A stretch of DNA of 64,000 bases. Origin: 79-D21 sp022839995. GTDB taxonomy: Bacteria; Synergistota; Synergistia; Synergistales; 79-D21. The notes under the pieces are model-generated. The model had not been told where the DNA came from. It made no database searches and worked only from the letters and a program-made list of their open reading frames with translations. Positions 7,624 through 14,782 of the stretch are shown here, piece after piece; position 1 is the first letter of the stretch; each line of letters begins with the position of its first letter. The position numbers and the translations under genes are program-made. The stretch covers positions 1 through 64,000 of the forward strand of contig JALHIN010000013.1 of assembly GCA_022839995.1 (NCBI GenBank). Reading direction: 5' to 3'.

Positions 7624-7712
7624 CTTCGGCAGCCAGGCTGTCCTTGCCTTTCGGCTTTAGACCCTCAGCTTTGCGTCCCCGCCTTTCGACGGGTTTGCCC
7701 TTATCGAGTGAA
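7624..7712 (-). ncRNA. Cyclic-di-GMP-I (GEMM) riboswitch
   Basis: The minus-strand RNA contains the conserved GEMM-I core in order: AGGGCAAACC, then CGAAAGGCGGGGACGCAAAG, then GGGTCTAAAG, CGAAAGGCAAGG, and ACAGCCTGGCTGCCGA. This is the tetraloop/receptor architecture of the Vc2 class, which binds cyclic-di-GMP; a minority (GEMM-Ib) binds 3',3'-cGAMP. I cannot tell the ligand by eye. It starts about 15 bases after a near-perfect promoter (7734-7762) and precedes the terminator at 7570-7605, so it should control read-through into the TlpA-like lipoprotein gene. Confidence 0.85.
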
Positions 7713-7733
7713 CGATCTTCACAAGTTTAAAAA

Positions 7734-7762
7734 ATAATATCTTTATTTTCATTTTATGTCAA
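7734..7762 (-). promoter_or_regulatory. Sigma-70-type promoter of the riboswitch transcript
   Basis: On the minus strand, a perfect TTGACA (7757-7762) is followed after 17 bases by TATTAT (7734-7739). Transcription would start near 7727, just ahead of the GEMM aptamer. Confidence 0.8.
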
Positions 7763-7839
7763 GACATGACACGAAGTCAAAGCATTCGACTCCAGGGGAA
7801 TCATGACGCGTATTTTCATCATCATTTTCAAGGAAATTG

Positions 7840-7848
7840 TGGTATGAT
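7840..7848 (+). promoter_or_regulatory. Extended -10 promoter of the tungstate transporter operon
   Basis: TGG followed by TATGAT (7843-7848) forms an extended -10 element; no good -35 is visible 16-18 bases upstream. It places the start near 7855, just before the cofactor riboswitch. Confidence 0.5.
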
Positions 7849-7873
7849 TCTCTTAATTTCACCTATTGAAGCA

Positions 7874-7982
7874 TCCTCCGAGCCGCCTCCCCTATCGGAT
7901 TTTTTCCCATGGGGTTCGGCCAATGGGTTTTTCCGGAAACGGAAAGGCCTCCCGCGTTCGGAAAGGAGGAGCGGCTGGATCC
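7874..7982 (+). ncRNA. Molybdenum/tungsten-cofactor (Moco/Tuco) riboswitch
   Basis: The leader has the features of the Moco RNA motif: an outer stem formed by AGCCGC (7881-7886) with GCGGCT (7971-7976), the CTCCGAGCCGC start, internal CAATGGGTTTTTCC and GGAAACGGAAAGG, and the terminal hairpin GGCCTCCCGCGTTCGGAAAG with GGAGGAG. It precedes a tungstate-type ABC transporter, a known target of the class, where cofactor sufficiency shuts off uptake. Given the WtpA-type binding protein, the tungsten-cofactor (Tuco) variant is plausible, but the sequence alone does not decide this. Confidence 0.75.
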
Positions 7983-7987
7983 TTTAT

Positions 7988-8020
7988 GGCGGCTGTCTCC
8001 TTTTCGGGGCAGCCGCCTTT
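7988..8020 (+). terminator. Expression-platform hairpin of the cofactor riboswitch
   Basis: An 8-bp perfect stem (7988-7995 with 8010-8017) is followed by TTT and then CCC, a weak U tract. Its 3' arm carries AGCCGCC, identical to 7881-7887 of the aptamer outer stem. The 5' arm can therefore pair either with its own 3' arm or with the aptamer strand. These are mutually exclusive structures, as expected for an OFF switch. Confidence 0.65.
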
Positions 8021-8039
8021 CCCATGCTTTGGAGGCTTT

Positions 8040-8834
8040 ATGACGAAATCGTTCCGGGAACAGTGGTTCATGCTCCTCATTGGTTCCTTCCTGGTGCTCT
8101 ACATCATCTGGCCTCTCGCCGGGATGTTCCTGCGGGCCGACTGGAGGATCGTTGCCGCGTCCTCCGTGGAGAAAGACGTGCTGGGAGCCCTATGGAGAAG
8201 CATCTGGACGGCGGCCGCAGCCACGGGAATCATTGCCCTTTTCGGAACGCCCCTCGCCTATTTCCTGGCCCGCCGTTCCTTTCGCGGAAAAGCCTTCCTG
8301 GAGGCGGTGATCGACGTGCCGATCATGGTGCCCCACACCGTCGCGGGCATCGCCGTCCTCATGGCCTTTTCCCCGAAGGCACCGGCCGGAGCCTTCCTTG
8401 TCAACCTCGGCCTCTCTCCCGTCAACAGCCATCTCGGGATCATCCTGGCCTGCCTTTTCGTTTCCATCCCCTTCTACGTCGATGCCGCCCGGGATGCCTT
8501 CTACGGGGTTTCACCGAGGCTTGAAAATGTTTCCCGGACCCTCGGGGCCTCCTTCCTGGAAGTCTTCTTCCGGATTTCCCTGCCTCTCGCCAAAAAGGGG
8601 CTCCTTTCAGGCCTGATCATGAGCTGGGCGCGCGCAGTGAGCGAGTTCGGCGCGATCGTCATCATCGCCTACCATCCCATGGTGGCCCCGACCCTCATCT
8701 ACGACCGGTTCGCCACGTTCGGGCTGAAGTACTCGACCCCGGTCGCGGTCCAGCTGATCCTCGTCTGCCTCGGGATGTTCGTCCTGCTTCGACTCCTGGC
8801 CGCAGGCAAGCGAAAGGAGGAACAGGTACCGTGA
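8040..8834 (+). CDS. wtpB: Tungstate/molybdate ABC transporter permease
   Basis: This inner-membrane permease of an oxyanion importer has about 264 residues from ATG 8040, which has GGAGG five bases upstream. Hydrophobic spans (LLIGSFLVLYIIWPLAGMFL and later segments) and the cytoplasmic EAA loop (SRTLGASFLEVFFRISLPLA) that docks the ATPase are present, typical of the WtpB/ModB/CysT family. The stop overlaps the ATPase start as GTGA. The operon is permease-ATPase-binding protein. The upstream cofactor riboswitch points to control by molybdenum or tungsten cofactor. Start codons further upstream would overlap the riboswitch and are rejected. Confidence 0.85.
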   Translation: MTKSFREQWFMLLIGSFLVLYIIWPLAGMFLRADWRIVAASSVEKDVLGALWRSIWTAAAATGIIALFGTPLAYFLARRSFRGKAFLEAVIDVPIMVPHTVAGIAVLMAFSPKAPAGAFLVNLGLSPVNSHLGIILACLFVSIPFYVDAARDAFYGVSPRLENVSRTLGASFLEVFFRISLPLAKKGLLSGLIMSWARAVSEFGAIVIIAYHPMVAPTLIYDRFATFGLKYSTPVAVQLILVCLGMFVLLRLLAAGKRKEEQVP

Positions 8835-9898
8835 TCGAGCTGGAAGGCCTTTCTATCGACCTTCCCGGTTTCAGTCTGGAGTCCCTGACTCTTTCGGTGG
8901 AGGAAGGAGAATTCTTCATGGTCGTCGGCCCAAGCGGTGCCGGAAAAACTCTCCTGCTGGAGGCGATCGCGGGGCTCAGACCCATCGCAGCGGGGCGGAT
9001 CCGCATCCGGGGGACCGACGTGACCACGCTCTTGCCGGAAAAAAGGAAGGTTGCCCTGGTTTACCAGGACTATGCCCTTTTCCCTCACATGACGGTGGAA
9101 GAGAACATCCGCTGGGGACTCCACTTTTCGTCGGACCGAGATACCCGCCACGTGGAGGGACTCGTTCGGCTCCTCAAGCTGGAGTCCCTGCTCGGCCGGT
9201 CGCCCACGACCCTTTCGGGAGGGGAACAGCAGAGGGTCGCCCTGGCGCGAGCCCTTGCGGTAAAACCTTCGCTTCTCCTCCTGGACGAACCGCTTTCGGC
9301 CCTCGACCCGCGTTTCCGGGAGGAGCTGCAGGATTACCTGGGCCTCATCAACCGGGAAGGAATGACGATCGTCATGGTGACGCACGATTTCGGGGAAGTC
9401 CTCTCGCTGGGACACCGGGTCGCCGTCCTGCACGGCGGGACCCTGCAGCAGGTGGGAGATGTCCGGGAAGTCTTCCGGGAACCGGTGAACCGGCAGGTGG
9501 CCGAGTTTGTCGGCATGAAGAACATCTTCCCCGCGACAGTGAAAGGCGGCAGGGCTTTCCTGGAAGGCGGCGTTTCCCTCGTCCTCGAGGACTGCGGTGA
9601 AGAGTGCAGGGGCTTCATCGGGATACGTCCCGAGGACGTGATCCTCGATTCCTCCCTCCCGGACGGCTTCGCCAACACCTTTTCGGGGCGGGTCGCCTCG
9701 ATCGTCCCGAGGGGAATGGCCTTCGAGGTCGTCCTGCAGGCAGACGGTTTCCAGCTTACGGGACGGACGCTTTCCTCCACGATCCTTTCCAGGAACATCC
9801 GGATCGGGCAGCCTTGCCGGGCCTGCTTCAGCCCGGAGGTGATCCATGTTTTCGAAAAAAGTGCTATCCAAAACCTAACGGAGGTGCTTCAACCATGA
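8831..9898 (+). CDS. wtpC: Tungstate/molybdate ABC transporter ATP-binding protein
   Basis: The ATPase subunit drives oxyanion import. It shows Walker A GPSGAGKT near residue 35, the Q-loop, signature LSGGEQQRVALARAL, Walker B LLLLDEPLSALD and the switch His in MVTHD. A C-terminal regulatory extension of the TOBE type (from about residue 235, FIGIRPEDVIL and beyond) fits molybdate/tungstate sensing. At 355 residues it matches WtpC. GTG start overlaps the permease stop; the stop overlaps the binding-protein ATG as ATGA, so all three genes are translationally coupled. Confidence 0.88.
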   Translation: MIELEGLSIDLPGFSLESLTLSVEEGEFFMVVGPSGAGKTLLLEAIAGLRPIAAGRIRIRGTDVTTLLPEKRKVALVYQDYALFPHMTVEENIRWGLHFSSDRDTRHVEGLVRLLKLESLLGRSPTTLSGGEQQRVALARALAVKPSLLLLDEPLSALDPRFREELQDYLGLINREGMTIVMVTHDFGEVLSLGHRVAVLHGGTLQQVGDVREVFREPVNRQVAEFVGMKNIFPATVKGGRAFLEGGVSLVLEDCGEECRGFIGIRPEDVILDSSLPDGFANTFSGRVASIVPRGMAFEVVLQADGFQLTGRTLSSTILSRNIRIGQPCRACFSPEVIHVFEKSAIQNLTEVLQP

Positions 9899-10854
9899 AG
9901 AAGACCCGCAATGTCCTCATCCTGCTCCTGGCCCTGGTCCTGTCAAGTGCTCCGGGGGCTCCGTCAGCCTTCGCCGCGGAAAAGGTCATCGTTTTCCACG
10001 CCGGTAGCCTTTCCGCTCCTATGGCCAAGATCGAAACCCTCTACGAGAAGGTTCACCCTGGAATCGACATCCAGCGTGAAGCCGGCGGAAGTGCAGCCCT
10101 TGCCAGGAAGATCACGGACCTTGGCGGGAAATGCGACGTGTTTCTTTCCGCCGACTACATGGTCATCGACAAGCTGCTCCGTCCGGGGGCGGCGAGCTGG
10201 AACGTCCTGTTTGCCAGCAACGCCATCGTTCTCATGTACGGCCCGAAGTCGAAGTACGGCGCCGAGGTCAACAAGGACAACTGGACGAAGGTCCTGATGC
10301 GCCCCGAGGTGCGCTGGGGGCACTCCGAGCCGGACGCCGACCCTTGCGGCTACCGCAGCCTCATGGTCCTGCAGCTCGCCGAGAAGTTCTACAACGACAA
10401 GGGGCTTTACGTCAATGCGATGACCCATCCCAACAGGGCCGTCCGCCCGAAGGCCATCGACCTCGTGGCCATGGTGGAAAGCGGCGCCATGGATTACGCC
10501 TTCGAGTACAAGTCCGTAGCCGTCCAGCACAAGCTGAAATACATCGACCTCCCCGTGGAAATCAACCTTAAGGACCCGGCCTTTGCAAAGGCCTACTCCG
10601 CCGCCTCCGTTCAGCTCGCGGGCAAGGCTCCCGGCGAGAAGATCAAGACCCTGGGAGAGCCCATCGTCTACAGCCTGACGATCCCGAAGGGCGCGCCCAA
10701 CGCGAAGGCAGCCCTGGAATTCACGAAGTTCATCCTCGACCCCAAGGGCGGCCTGGCCGTCTTTTCGGAAATGGGCCAAGATATCGTGGGGCCGCAGGCA
10801 TCCACTTTGCAGGACAGGATTCCCGCCGAGCTGAAGCCTCTCCTGAAGAAATAG
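9895..10854 (+). CDS. wtpA: Tungstate-binding periplasmic protein, WtpA family
   Basis: This extracytoplasmic binding protein has a signal peptide (residues 1-28, ending SAFA before AEKVIVFHAGSL). The mature part has the oxyanion-binding motifs of the WtpA/ModA fold: FHAGSLSAPM, a GGSAALARKITDLG segment, DVFLSADY, and DPCGYRSLMVLQLAEKFY, the last typical of WtpA. About 319 residues. It ends the operon with a strong terminator behind it. Tungstate is favoured over molybdate by family resemblance, and the anaerobic context suits aldehyde:ferredoxin oxidoreductases or tungsten formate dehydrogenase, none of which is in the window. Confidence 0.85.
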   Translation: MKKTRNVLILLLALVLSSAPGAPSAFAAEKVIVFHAGSLSAPMAKIETLYEKVHPGIDIQREAGGSAALARKITDLGGKCDVFLSADYMVIDKLLRPGAASWNVLFASNAIVLMYGPKSKYGAEVNKDNWTKVLMRPEVRWGHSEPDADPCGYRSLMVLQLAEKFYNDKGLYVNAMTHPNRAVRPKAIDLVAMVESGAMDYAFEYKSVAVQHKLKYIDLPVEINLKDPAFAKAYSAASVQLAGKAPGEKIKTLGEPIVYSLTIPKGAPNAKAALEFTKFILDPKGGLAVFSEMGQDIVGPQASTLQDRIPAELKPLLKK

Positions 10855-10872
10855 CGCCAAACCGCGCGAACG

Positions 10873-10912
10873 CAAAAAAGAGGGGACCGGGCTGCAAGGC
10901 CCGGTCCCCTCT
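10873..10912. terminator. Bidirectional terminator between wtpA and the selenoprotein gene
   Basis: A perfect 13-bp stem (10879-10891 with 10900-10912) has an 8-base loop. The minus strand ends with six T (A run 10874-10879), so it terminates the minus-strand thioredoxin gene. It lies close enough to wtpA to serve it too. Confidence 0.85.
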
Positions 10913-10938
10913 CGATTCGCTCGGGGAGGGTCGCCGCC

Positions 10939-11445
10939 CTAGAGCCCCAGGCTGTCCAGGGCCTTCCGGAAGGGTTCCATTCCACCGTAGCCTTTCAATT
11001 CCGTCTTCTTCTTCCCGTGGCTGTCGAAAACGACCGTGTGAGGGACTCCCCTGACGTTGAATCGCTTGAAGAGGAGGTTGCCCGGATCCCGGTAGAAGGG
11101 GATCGTCTTGATCCCCCAGGAAGACCGGGTTCGCTCCAGGACCTCAGGGGAGAAGCTCCCGGGAGCCAGGGCCACGACGTTGGCACCTTCAAGCTGCCGC
11201 ATGATTTCCGCGTCCTTTTCGAGCTCGACGAGCTCGGTCCGGCAGTAGCTTCACATGGGGGTGAAAAAGATCAGGAAGGTGGGCTTTCCTGCAAAACTCT
11301 CCGTTTGGACCGCTTCTCCCCCTCCCGCGGGCTCGATGGAAACCCCCTGAAGGTCCCGTGAAGGGGTTATCTTCAGAAAAATCACGACCACTGATACCGC
11401 AACCCCGAGGAAAACGAGAAGAATCAGCCATCCGAATTTCGACAT
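10939..11445 (-). CDS. Probable selenoprotein: membrane-anchored TlpA-like thioredoxin with UxxC active site
   Basis: The minus-strand frame from ATG 11445 runs through an N-terminal anchor (FGWLILLVFLGVAVSVVVIF) to FLIFFTPM, meets TGA at 11251-11253, and continues in the same frame as SYCRTELVELEKDAEIM to a normal stop at 10939. Aligned with the paralogue at 7035-7529, FFTPM-TGA-SYCRTEL matches FFSPV-C-RYCRTEL, so TGA sits exactly at the first Cys of the CxxC motif. Sequence after the TGA stays homologous to the end, with AVAPG/ALAPG and GVPHTVVFD matches. A candidate SECIS hairpin follows. Read through, it has 168 residues. Selenocysteine is the simplest explanation; a nonsense mutation at this one codon is the alternative. 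Confidence 0.8.
11220..11236 (-). promoter_or_regulatory. Candidate bacterial SECIS element
   Basis: Fourteen bases after the TGA on the minus strand, a 17-base perfect palindrome folds into a 7-bp stem with a GUC loop, whose first loop base is G. The loop lies about 21 bases from the TGA, within the usual bacterial range. The hairpin is inside the coding sequence, as bacterial SECIS elements are. Confidence 0.65.
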
Positions 11446-11473
11446 GAGTTTTCCTCCCCCCTCCCCTTCTGCC

Positions 11474-12295
11474 TCAGTGGGGTTCCCGCCTGCGGAAGTA
11501 GATCTGCGAGGGCCCCTTTTCCGCTTCCCGCTCGATCTCGTAGAGATCCTGGTGCGCCTCGATCATCTTCGAAAGCTGCGAATAGCCATACGTCCTCGAG
11601 TCGAAGGCCGGATCGAGCCGCCTCAGGGCTTTCCCCAGGTCGGAAAGCGTCGCCCACCCGTCGTCCTGCACCACCATGTCGAAGGCCTGGGAAAGGAGCG
11701 ACCGGGCTTCGGCCGTCCGATCCGCCTTTTTCGCGGGCGGGGCTTCCTCCGCTGGGGGCTGAGCCCCGGCGGCAGTTTTCTTGCTCCCTGCCGCTTTCCC
11801 CTTTTTCCTGCCGGTTGCCTTCGCTTCCGAAGCAGGAGCCTGGGGCTTGACGAGGTTCTCGGTGTAGACAAACAGATCGCAGGCCCGGACAAACGGCTCG
11901 GGAGTCTGCATCTTGCCGATCCCGATGACGAACTTGCCGTCCTCCCGCAGCCGGATGGCCAAGCGGGTATAGTCGCTGTCGCTGGAGACGATGGCGAACC
12001 CTTCCACGTTCCCCCCGTAAAGCAGGTCCATGGCATCGATGATCATGGCACTGTCGGTGGCGTTCTTCCCGACGGTGTTTCTGAACTGCTGGATCGGCTG
12101 GACGGCGTTCTGGGGCAGGTGTTTTTTCCAGGTTTCCATCTGGCGGCTCGTCCAGTCCCCGTAAACCCTGCGGATGGTGATCTTGCCGTACTTGGCAACC
12201 TCTTTCAGGACATCGGCCACCAGCGAGGGCTGGGCGTTGTCCCCGTCGATCAGGACGGCAAACCGGATTTCCGGGCTTTCCTTGGAATTGTTCAT
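11474..12295 (-). CDS. NYN-domain RNase-like protein with OST-HTH/LOTUS domain
   Basis: Residues about 10-145 form a NYN (PIN-like) domain with the acidic residues expected for metal-dependent RNase activity: FAVLIDGDNA, KNATDSAMIIDAMDLL and FAIVSSDSDYTRLAIRLRE. A linker rich in Ala, Lys and Pro follows (about 150-195). The C-terminal 75 residues (SLLSQAFDMVVQDDGWATLS to YEIEREAEKG) match an OST-HTH/LOTUS RNA-binding domain. This NYN plus LOTUS layout (LabA/DUF88-like) is widespread; substrates are mostly unknown. It is a single gene on the minus strand, with a 28-base gap to the selenoprotein gene, so read-through is possible. Confidence 0.85.
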   Translation of the reverse strand: MNNSKESPEIRFAVLIDGDNAQPSLVADVLKEVAKYGKITIRRVYGDWTSRQMETWKKHLPQNAVQPIQQFRNTVGKNATDSAMIIDAMDLLYGGNVEGFAIVSSDSDYTRLAIRLREDGKFVIGIGKMQTPEPFVRACDLFVYTENLVKPQAPASEAKATGRKKGKAAGSKKTAAGAQPPAEEAPPAKKADRTAEARSLLSQAFDMVVQDDGWATLSDLGKALRRLDPAFDSRTYGYSQLSKMIEAHQDLYEIEREAEKGPSQIYFRRREPH

Positions 12296-12345
12296 TGAAG
12301 CGACCCTCTTTCAACCTTTCGATTCATTGCGCTAAATCTTTTATA

Positions 12346-13130
12346 TCACAAATCGCCGGTTTCTGCGTTTGCAGGGAGTCTCCCTCCCGCGAAGGTGTAC
12401 TCGATCCGTTCGACCCTTCCCCGCCAGTAGGGAAGTGCCCCGCCTGGCAAAATCCAGGAGACTTCCCCCGGACGGTTTCGACAAGTCCGTCGGGGCCGAA
12501 ATGGAATTCCAGGGAAACGGTCGTCTTGCCGTCCGTCAGGGTGGCCCTGGCACAGGGAGCGTCCACCGGCTCCCATTTCAGGAACGGGCTCGGCAACAGA
12601 ACGGTGGGGTACCAGGGGGATTCCGCCAAAAACCTCAGGAGTTCCCCGTAAGCGAGTTCCGGGGTGTTCGGCCAATCCGCCACGGGGATCAGGCCCCAGA
12701 TCGCAGCCTTGAGCACCCCTTCGCCCGCGGCATAGGCGTCCCTCACGAAGACGGACAGTCCCGGAGCCACCCGGATACGGGCCTCCCATGCAAAACCGGG
12801 CCTGGCCGCGACGCTCTCCTGCTCGGAGGCAAACGGCTTCCACCGTTCTCCGTTTTCTTCCATGTTGAACCAGCCGCGGTGGAGGATTCGGGCCTTGGCC
12901 ACGACAGGCTGTCCCTCTGCCAGCACGGTCCGAAGGTAGCGCTGCACGGGCCCCGGCAGGCCTTCGAGCGCCTCTGGCCGGTACACGGCAGGCTCGGTCT
13001 CGAGCCTCGTGGCTTCCAGCTTTTCCCGCAGGGTTCCCGCCGCGCGCTTCCAGCCGTTTTGGCCCAGGATCACTGCCGCCGCGCAAACAAGGACGAACGC
13101 TGCGGCCCAGCCGGTCTTCACGCTCCCCAC
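12346..13130 (-). pseudogene. DUF6544 family protein, frameshift with small deletion
   Basis: From GTG 13130 (GTG 13121 is equally possible) the frame gives an N-terminal membrane segment and then typical DUF6544 sequence: LPGPVQRYLRTVL, RARILHRGWFNMEENGE-like, and VFVRDAYAAGEGVLKAAIWG. After HFGPDGLVETVR the frame changes: the expected C-terminus GEVSWILPGGALPYWRGRVE, RIEYTF is in another frame, ending at 12346-12348. Relatives carry about 30 extra residues at that point, so a short segment was lost together with the frame. Function of the family is unknown. Treated as broken; an assembly fault would not easily explain the missing segment. Confidence 0.7.
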
Positions 13131-13174
13131 TCCCCTCGAGAGGTTTTCCCAAAGCCATGATAAGGCCTGCCCGT

Positions 13175-13205
13175 GAAAAAAGGCAGGCCTCTAAGGGCCT
13201 GCCTT
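13175..13205 (-). terminator. Terminator of the gcvP/SDR/NhaC operon
   Basis: A 10-bp stem (13180-13189 with 13196-13205) with a short loop is followed on the minus strand by six T (A run 13176-13181). It lies 24 bases after the nhaC stop. Confidence 0.85.
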
Positions 13206-13228
13206 TGCAGGAAAACAAAAGGTGCAGA

Positions 13229-14758
13229 TCAGCCCTGCAGGAGCGTGCGTTTCTCGATCCTGTCCTCGCCCTCTTTGCGCCAGTAGATGCCGATCCCCAG
13301 GTAGGTCAGCAGGATCGCCACGATGGGGTTCAGGTAGTTGAGCATGGCATAGGGGCCGTAAACGAGAGGGGAAACCCCGAGAACCGATGTCTGGTAAGCG
13401 CCGCAGGTATTCCAGGGGACGAGGGGAGAAGTGAGGGTCCCTGCGTCTTCAAGCGTCCTGGACAGCATCCTCGGGGCCAGGCCCGCTTTTTCGAAAAGGC
13501 TTTTGAACATCCGTCCCGGGATGACGATTGACAGATACTGGTCTCCCAGGAAGAGATTCGAGACGACCGAGGAAAGCACGACCGTGGAAATGAGCCCCCC
13601 TACCCGTTTGACGTTTTTCGTCAGGGTCCCAAGCAGGACTTCCAGGAAACCGCAGCGCTCCAGGAACCCGCCCAGGGTCAGGGCACAGATAACCATGGAA
13701 ACCGACCATAGCATGGATTGCATGCCGCCCCGGCTGATGAGCCTGGCAATCATGGCACTGACTTCCTTCGCCAATTCGGGGTTGAGCGCAGATAGGCCGT
13801 TCTCGGCAAGGATCTTCGTCACGGAAGCGATGTCGGGGGCGTCCGCGATGCTCTGGCTCAAGGCTGCACTATAGCCGTTCTGGGCGATGTCCCAGATGTC
13901 TCCCACGCCGACTCCCTGGAAAAGGGCAATGAAGACGCTCGTCAGGATGCCTGCAAAAATCCCGGGAAGGGCCGGGACCTTCAGGGCCGCGCAGGTGATG
14001 ATGATCAGGGGAGGAAGGAAGCAGAGCGGAGAAATCCTGAATTCCGCGGAGAGAATCTGCTGGATCGCCTGGATTCGGCTGGTATCAATCGTTCCTCCCG
14101 CAAACTTCATGCCCAGGAAGGCCAGTATCGCTGCGACGATGACGTAAGTCGGGCCGGTTGTCCAGCACATGGCCTTGATGTGGTCGAAAAGGTTGGCACC
14201 GGAAACGGCGGGAGCCAGGTTCGTGGTGTCGGAGAGGGGACTCATCTTGTCTCCGAAGTAGGCCCCGGAGATGATTACACCCGCGGTAAGGGCCACGGGA
14301 ACGCCAAGGCCGTTCCCGATCCCCAGCATGGCGATGCCGATGGTTCCCGATGTCTGCCAGGAGGACCCGGTCGCCAGGGAAACGATCGAACAGATCAACA
14401 GCGTCGCCAATGGGAAGAAAGACGGTTTGAGGATAAACAGGCCGTAGTAGATCAAGCCGGGAACGACCCCAGCGACCAGCCAGATCCCCACCAGGATTCC
14501 GACGCTCATCAGGATCATGTTCGCCTGCATGGCAGCCATGATGCTGTTGATCGCGCTTTCTTCCAGGTGAGCCCAGGGGATTTTCATGACGAACATGCCG
14601 ACGAGAGCGACGAAGATCGCCGCCGTGACGATCGGCATGTGGACCTCGGCCTCAACCTTGATGACCGCCCACGAGATGAGAGCTGCAACGACGAGGAACA
14701 CTCCTGCCGACAAACCGAGACTGGGCTTCTCCCGTTTCCCAACGCCTTTCTCTTCCAT
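13229..14758 (-). CDS. nhaC: Na+/H+ antiporter, NhaC family
   Basis: This integral membrane protein has about 12 hydrophobic segments and exchanges Na+ for H+ or, in some relatives, organic acids. Recognisable NhaC motifs are SLATGSSWQTSGTIGIAMLG, ISGAYFGDKMSPLSDTTNLA and PLVPWNTCGAYQTSVLGV. I take ATG 14758 as start; GTG 14770 sits too close to the AGGAGG site. It has 509 residues, usual for the family, and is the last gene of the operon that begins at 20523. With the decarboxylase genes upstream, it may balance ion flow for amino-acid fermentation. Confidence 0.85.
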   Translation of the reverse strand: MEEKGVGKREKPSLGLSAGVFLVVAALISWAVIKVEAEVHMPIVTAAIFVALVGMFVMKIPWAHLEESAINSIMAAMQANMILMSVGILVGIWLVAGVVPGLIYYGLFILKPSFFPLATLLICSIVSLATGSSWQTSGTIGIAMLGIGNGLGVPVALTAGVIISGAYFGDKMSPLSDTTNLAPAVSGANLFDHIKAMCWTTGPTYVIVAAILAFLGMKFAGGTIDTSRIQAIQQILSAEFRISPLCFLPPLIIITCAALKVPALPGIFAGILTSVFIALFQGVGVGDIWDIAQNGYSAALSQSIADAPDIASVTKILAENGLSALNPELAKEVSAMIARLISRGGMQSMLWSVSMVICALTLGGFLERCGFLEVLLGTLTKNVKRVGGLISTVVLSSVVSNLFLGDQYLSIVIPGRMFKSLFEKAGLAPRMLSRTLEDAGTLTSPLVPWNTCGAYQTSVLGVSPLVYGPYAMLNYLNPIVAILLTYLGIGIYWRKEGEDRIEKRTLLQG

Positions 14759-14782
14759 TTCCTTCTTCACCTCCTAGTATGA

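Noticed and set aside
11251..11253. Reading the TGA as a plain nonsense mutation making two pseudogene halves
   Set aside because: The TGA replaces exactly the redox Cys, the rest of the frame is intact and a hairpin follows, so selenocysteine is the better reading, though not proven.
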